From: Desertifilum tharense IPPAS B-1220
GTDB taxonomy: Bacteria; Cyanobacteriota; Cyanobacteriia; Cyanobacteriales; Desertifilaceae
Length of the DNA: 64,000 nt
Assembly: GCF_001746915.1 (NCBI RefSeq)
Contig: NZ_MJGC01000040.1
Coordinates: 43,793-107,792, forward strand
Direction of reading: 5' to 3'
The position numbers were made by a program, and so were the translations under genes. Each line of letters opens with the position of its first letter. The stretch's first letter is position 1. Positions 63,688-64,000 of the stretch are shown one piece after another. A model generated the notes under the pieces. That model ran no database searches. It had not been told where the DNA came from and was given only the letters and a program-made list of their open reading frames with translations.

Positions 63688-64000
63688 ACTTTATCCCAAG
63701 GAGAAATAATATTTACTTTAGTTTCAAGATTATTGATGTAATCTTCAATGATTTCTTTTGCGTAAACACTATCGTCTTCCTTTATAGGCGTGGGTTTCAT
63801 CCAAGTTACATCGTTGGTTTTTGGATTTATACTTATGTCTTTCGACCAAAGTCTAAGTTTGTTTTCTGGATCTATTGTGTACTTCAAATAAGTTTTAGCT
63901 TTGTTTTTTACCTCATGTTCTGATTCTCCAAAAGCAAAAAAATCCGTATTATTGTATGGTTGTAAATTACCGGGTAAATCTATTTTAAGTTTTGACAGAG
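63684..64000 (-). CDS. partial gene at the window edge, unknown protein
   Basis: The frame is open from the right edge to the TGA at 63684-63686: at least 105 residues of C-terminal sequence, N-terminus outside the window. It is Lys/Asp/Asn-rich (IDPENKLRLWSKDISINPK, SVYAKEIIEDYINNLETKVNIISPWDKV), soluble and AT-rich compared with the neighbours. No domain recognised. The ATGA overlap with the next gene shows that this is a real coding frame. Confidence 0.55.
   Translation of the reverse strand, partial: LSKLKIDLPGNLQPYNNTDFFAFGESEHEVKNKAKTYLKYTIDPENKLRLWSKDISINPKTNDVTWMKPTPIKEDDSVYAKEIIEDYINNLETKVNIISPWDKV

Overview
The window is chromosomal DNA of a cyanobacterium, most likely a filamentous one. 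The evidence is direct: the octamer GCGATCGC (HIP1) occurs at very high density, there is a plant-type [2Fe-2S] ferredoxin, a biliverdin reductase, a stand-alone orange-carotenoid-protein N-terminal domain (helical carotenoid protein), a ferredoxin-type divinyl-chlorophyllide 8-vinyl reductase, and short heptameric tandem repeats of the kind common in filamentous cyanobacteria. I do not name a genus. Almost every gene looks intact.

Layout. 0-3 kb: a ferritin-like di-iron protein and two permeases of a nucleoside/sugar-type ABC importer. 3-11 kb: a two-component pair (NarL-type regulator plus four-helix membrane histidine kinase) divergent from a complete Kdp potassium-ATPase operon, kdpA-kdpB-kdpG/F-like-kdpC-short kdpD. 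The KdpD here has only the cytoplasmic sensor half, so the divergent kinase/regulator pair is a natural candidate partner. 11-17 kb: a GlsB-type membrane protein, a small exported protein and a 1801-residue Ser/Thr kinase-AAA-GAF-histidine kinase. 17-24 kb: an RND efflux pair (adaptor lipoprotein and pump) convergent with UbiD (plastoquinone pathway). 24-30 kb: small exported proteins, a Uma2-type protein, an unusual zinc-finger/NYN/OST-HTH protein and a two-gene cassette (SMC/ABC-like ATPase plus DUF4435 TOPRIM-like protein) that matches the architecture of the PARIS anti-phage system. No HIP1 site is visible from about 26.36 to 30.33 kb, so this looks like an imported defence island. 30-38 kb: PBP4-type carboxypeptidase, biliverdin reductase, ferredoxin, a SpoIID-like protein, sulfiredoxin, two Dps proteins, an HTH-GrpE fusion and MoaE, so a redox/oxidative-stress neighbourhood. 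38-54 kb: signalling and secretion: a Cache-HAMP histidine kinase, a sugar-binding lipoprotein, a 1170-residue DUF4347/RTX exoprotein, and an operon of a 1602-residue multi-PAS hybrid kinase followed by two response regulators whose outputs are an adenylate cyclase and a diguanylate cyclase. 54-64 kb: DUF4336 protein, 8-vinyl reductase, helical carotenoid protein, a beta-hydroxyacid-dehydrogenase-like reductase, a CAP-domain RTX protein, a DNA-3-methyladenine glycosylase, a 40-residue membrane peptide, a beta-CASP metallo-hydrolase and the start of a small unknown operon cut by the window edge.

The most interesting items are the PARIS-like cassette with its NYN neighbour, the kinase-cyclase-diguanylate cyclase operon that could write cAMP and c-di-GMP from one sensor, the truncated-KdpD/divergent kinase arrangement, the HTH-GrpE fusion in a Dps operon, and a 368-bp repeat cluster flanked by a 17-bp duplication that carries the stop codons of two convergent genes. 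All positions and motifs were read by eye; family assignments are from recognition of motifs, not from database searches.
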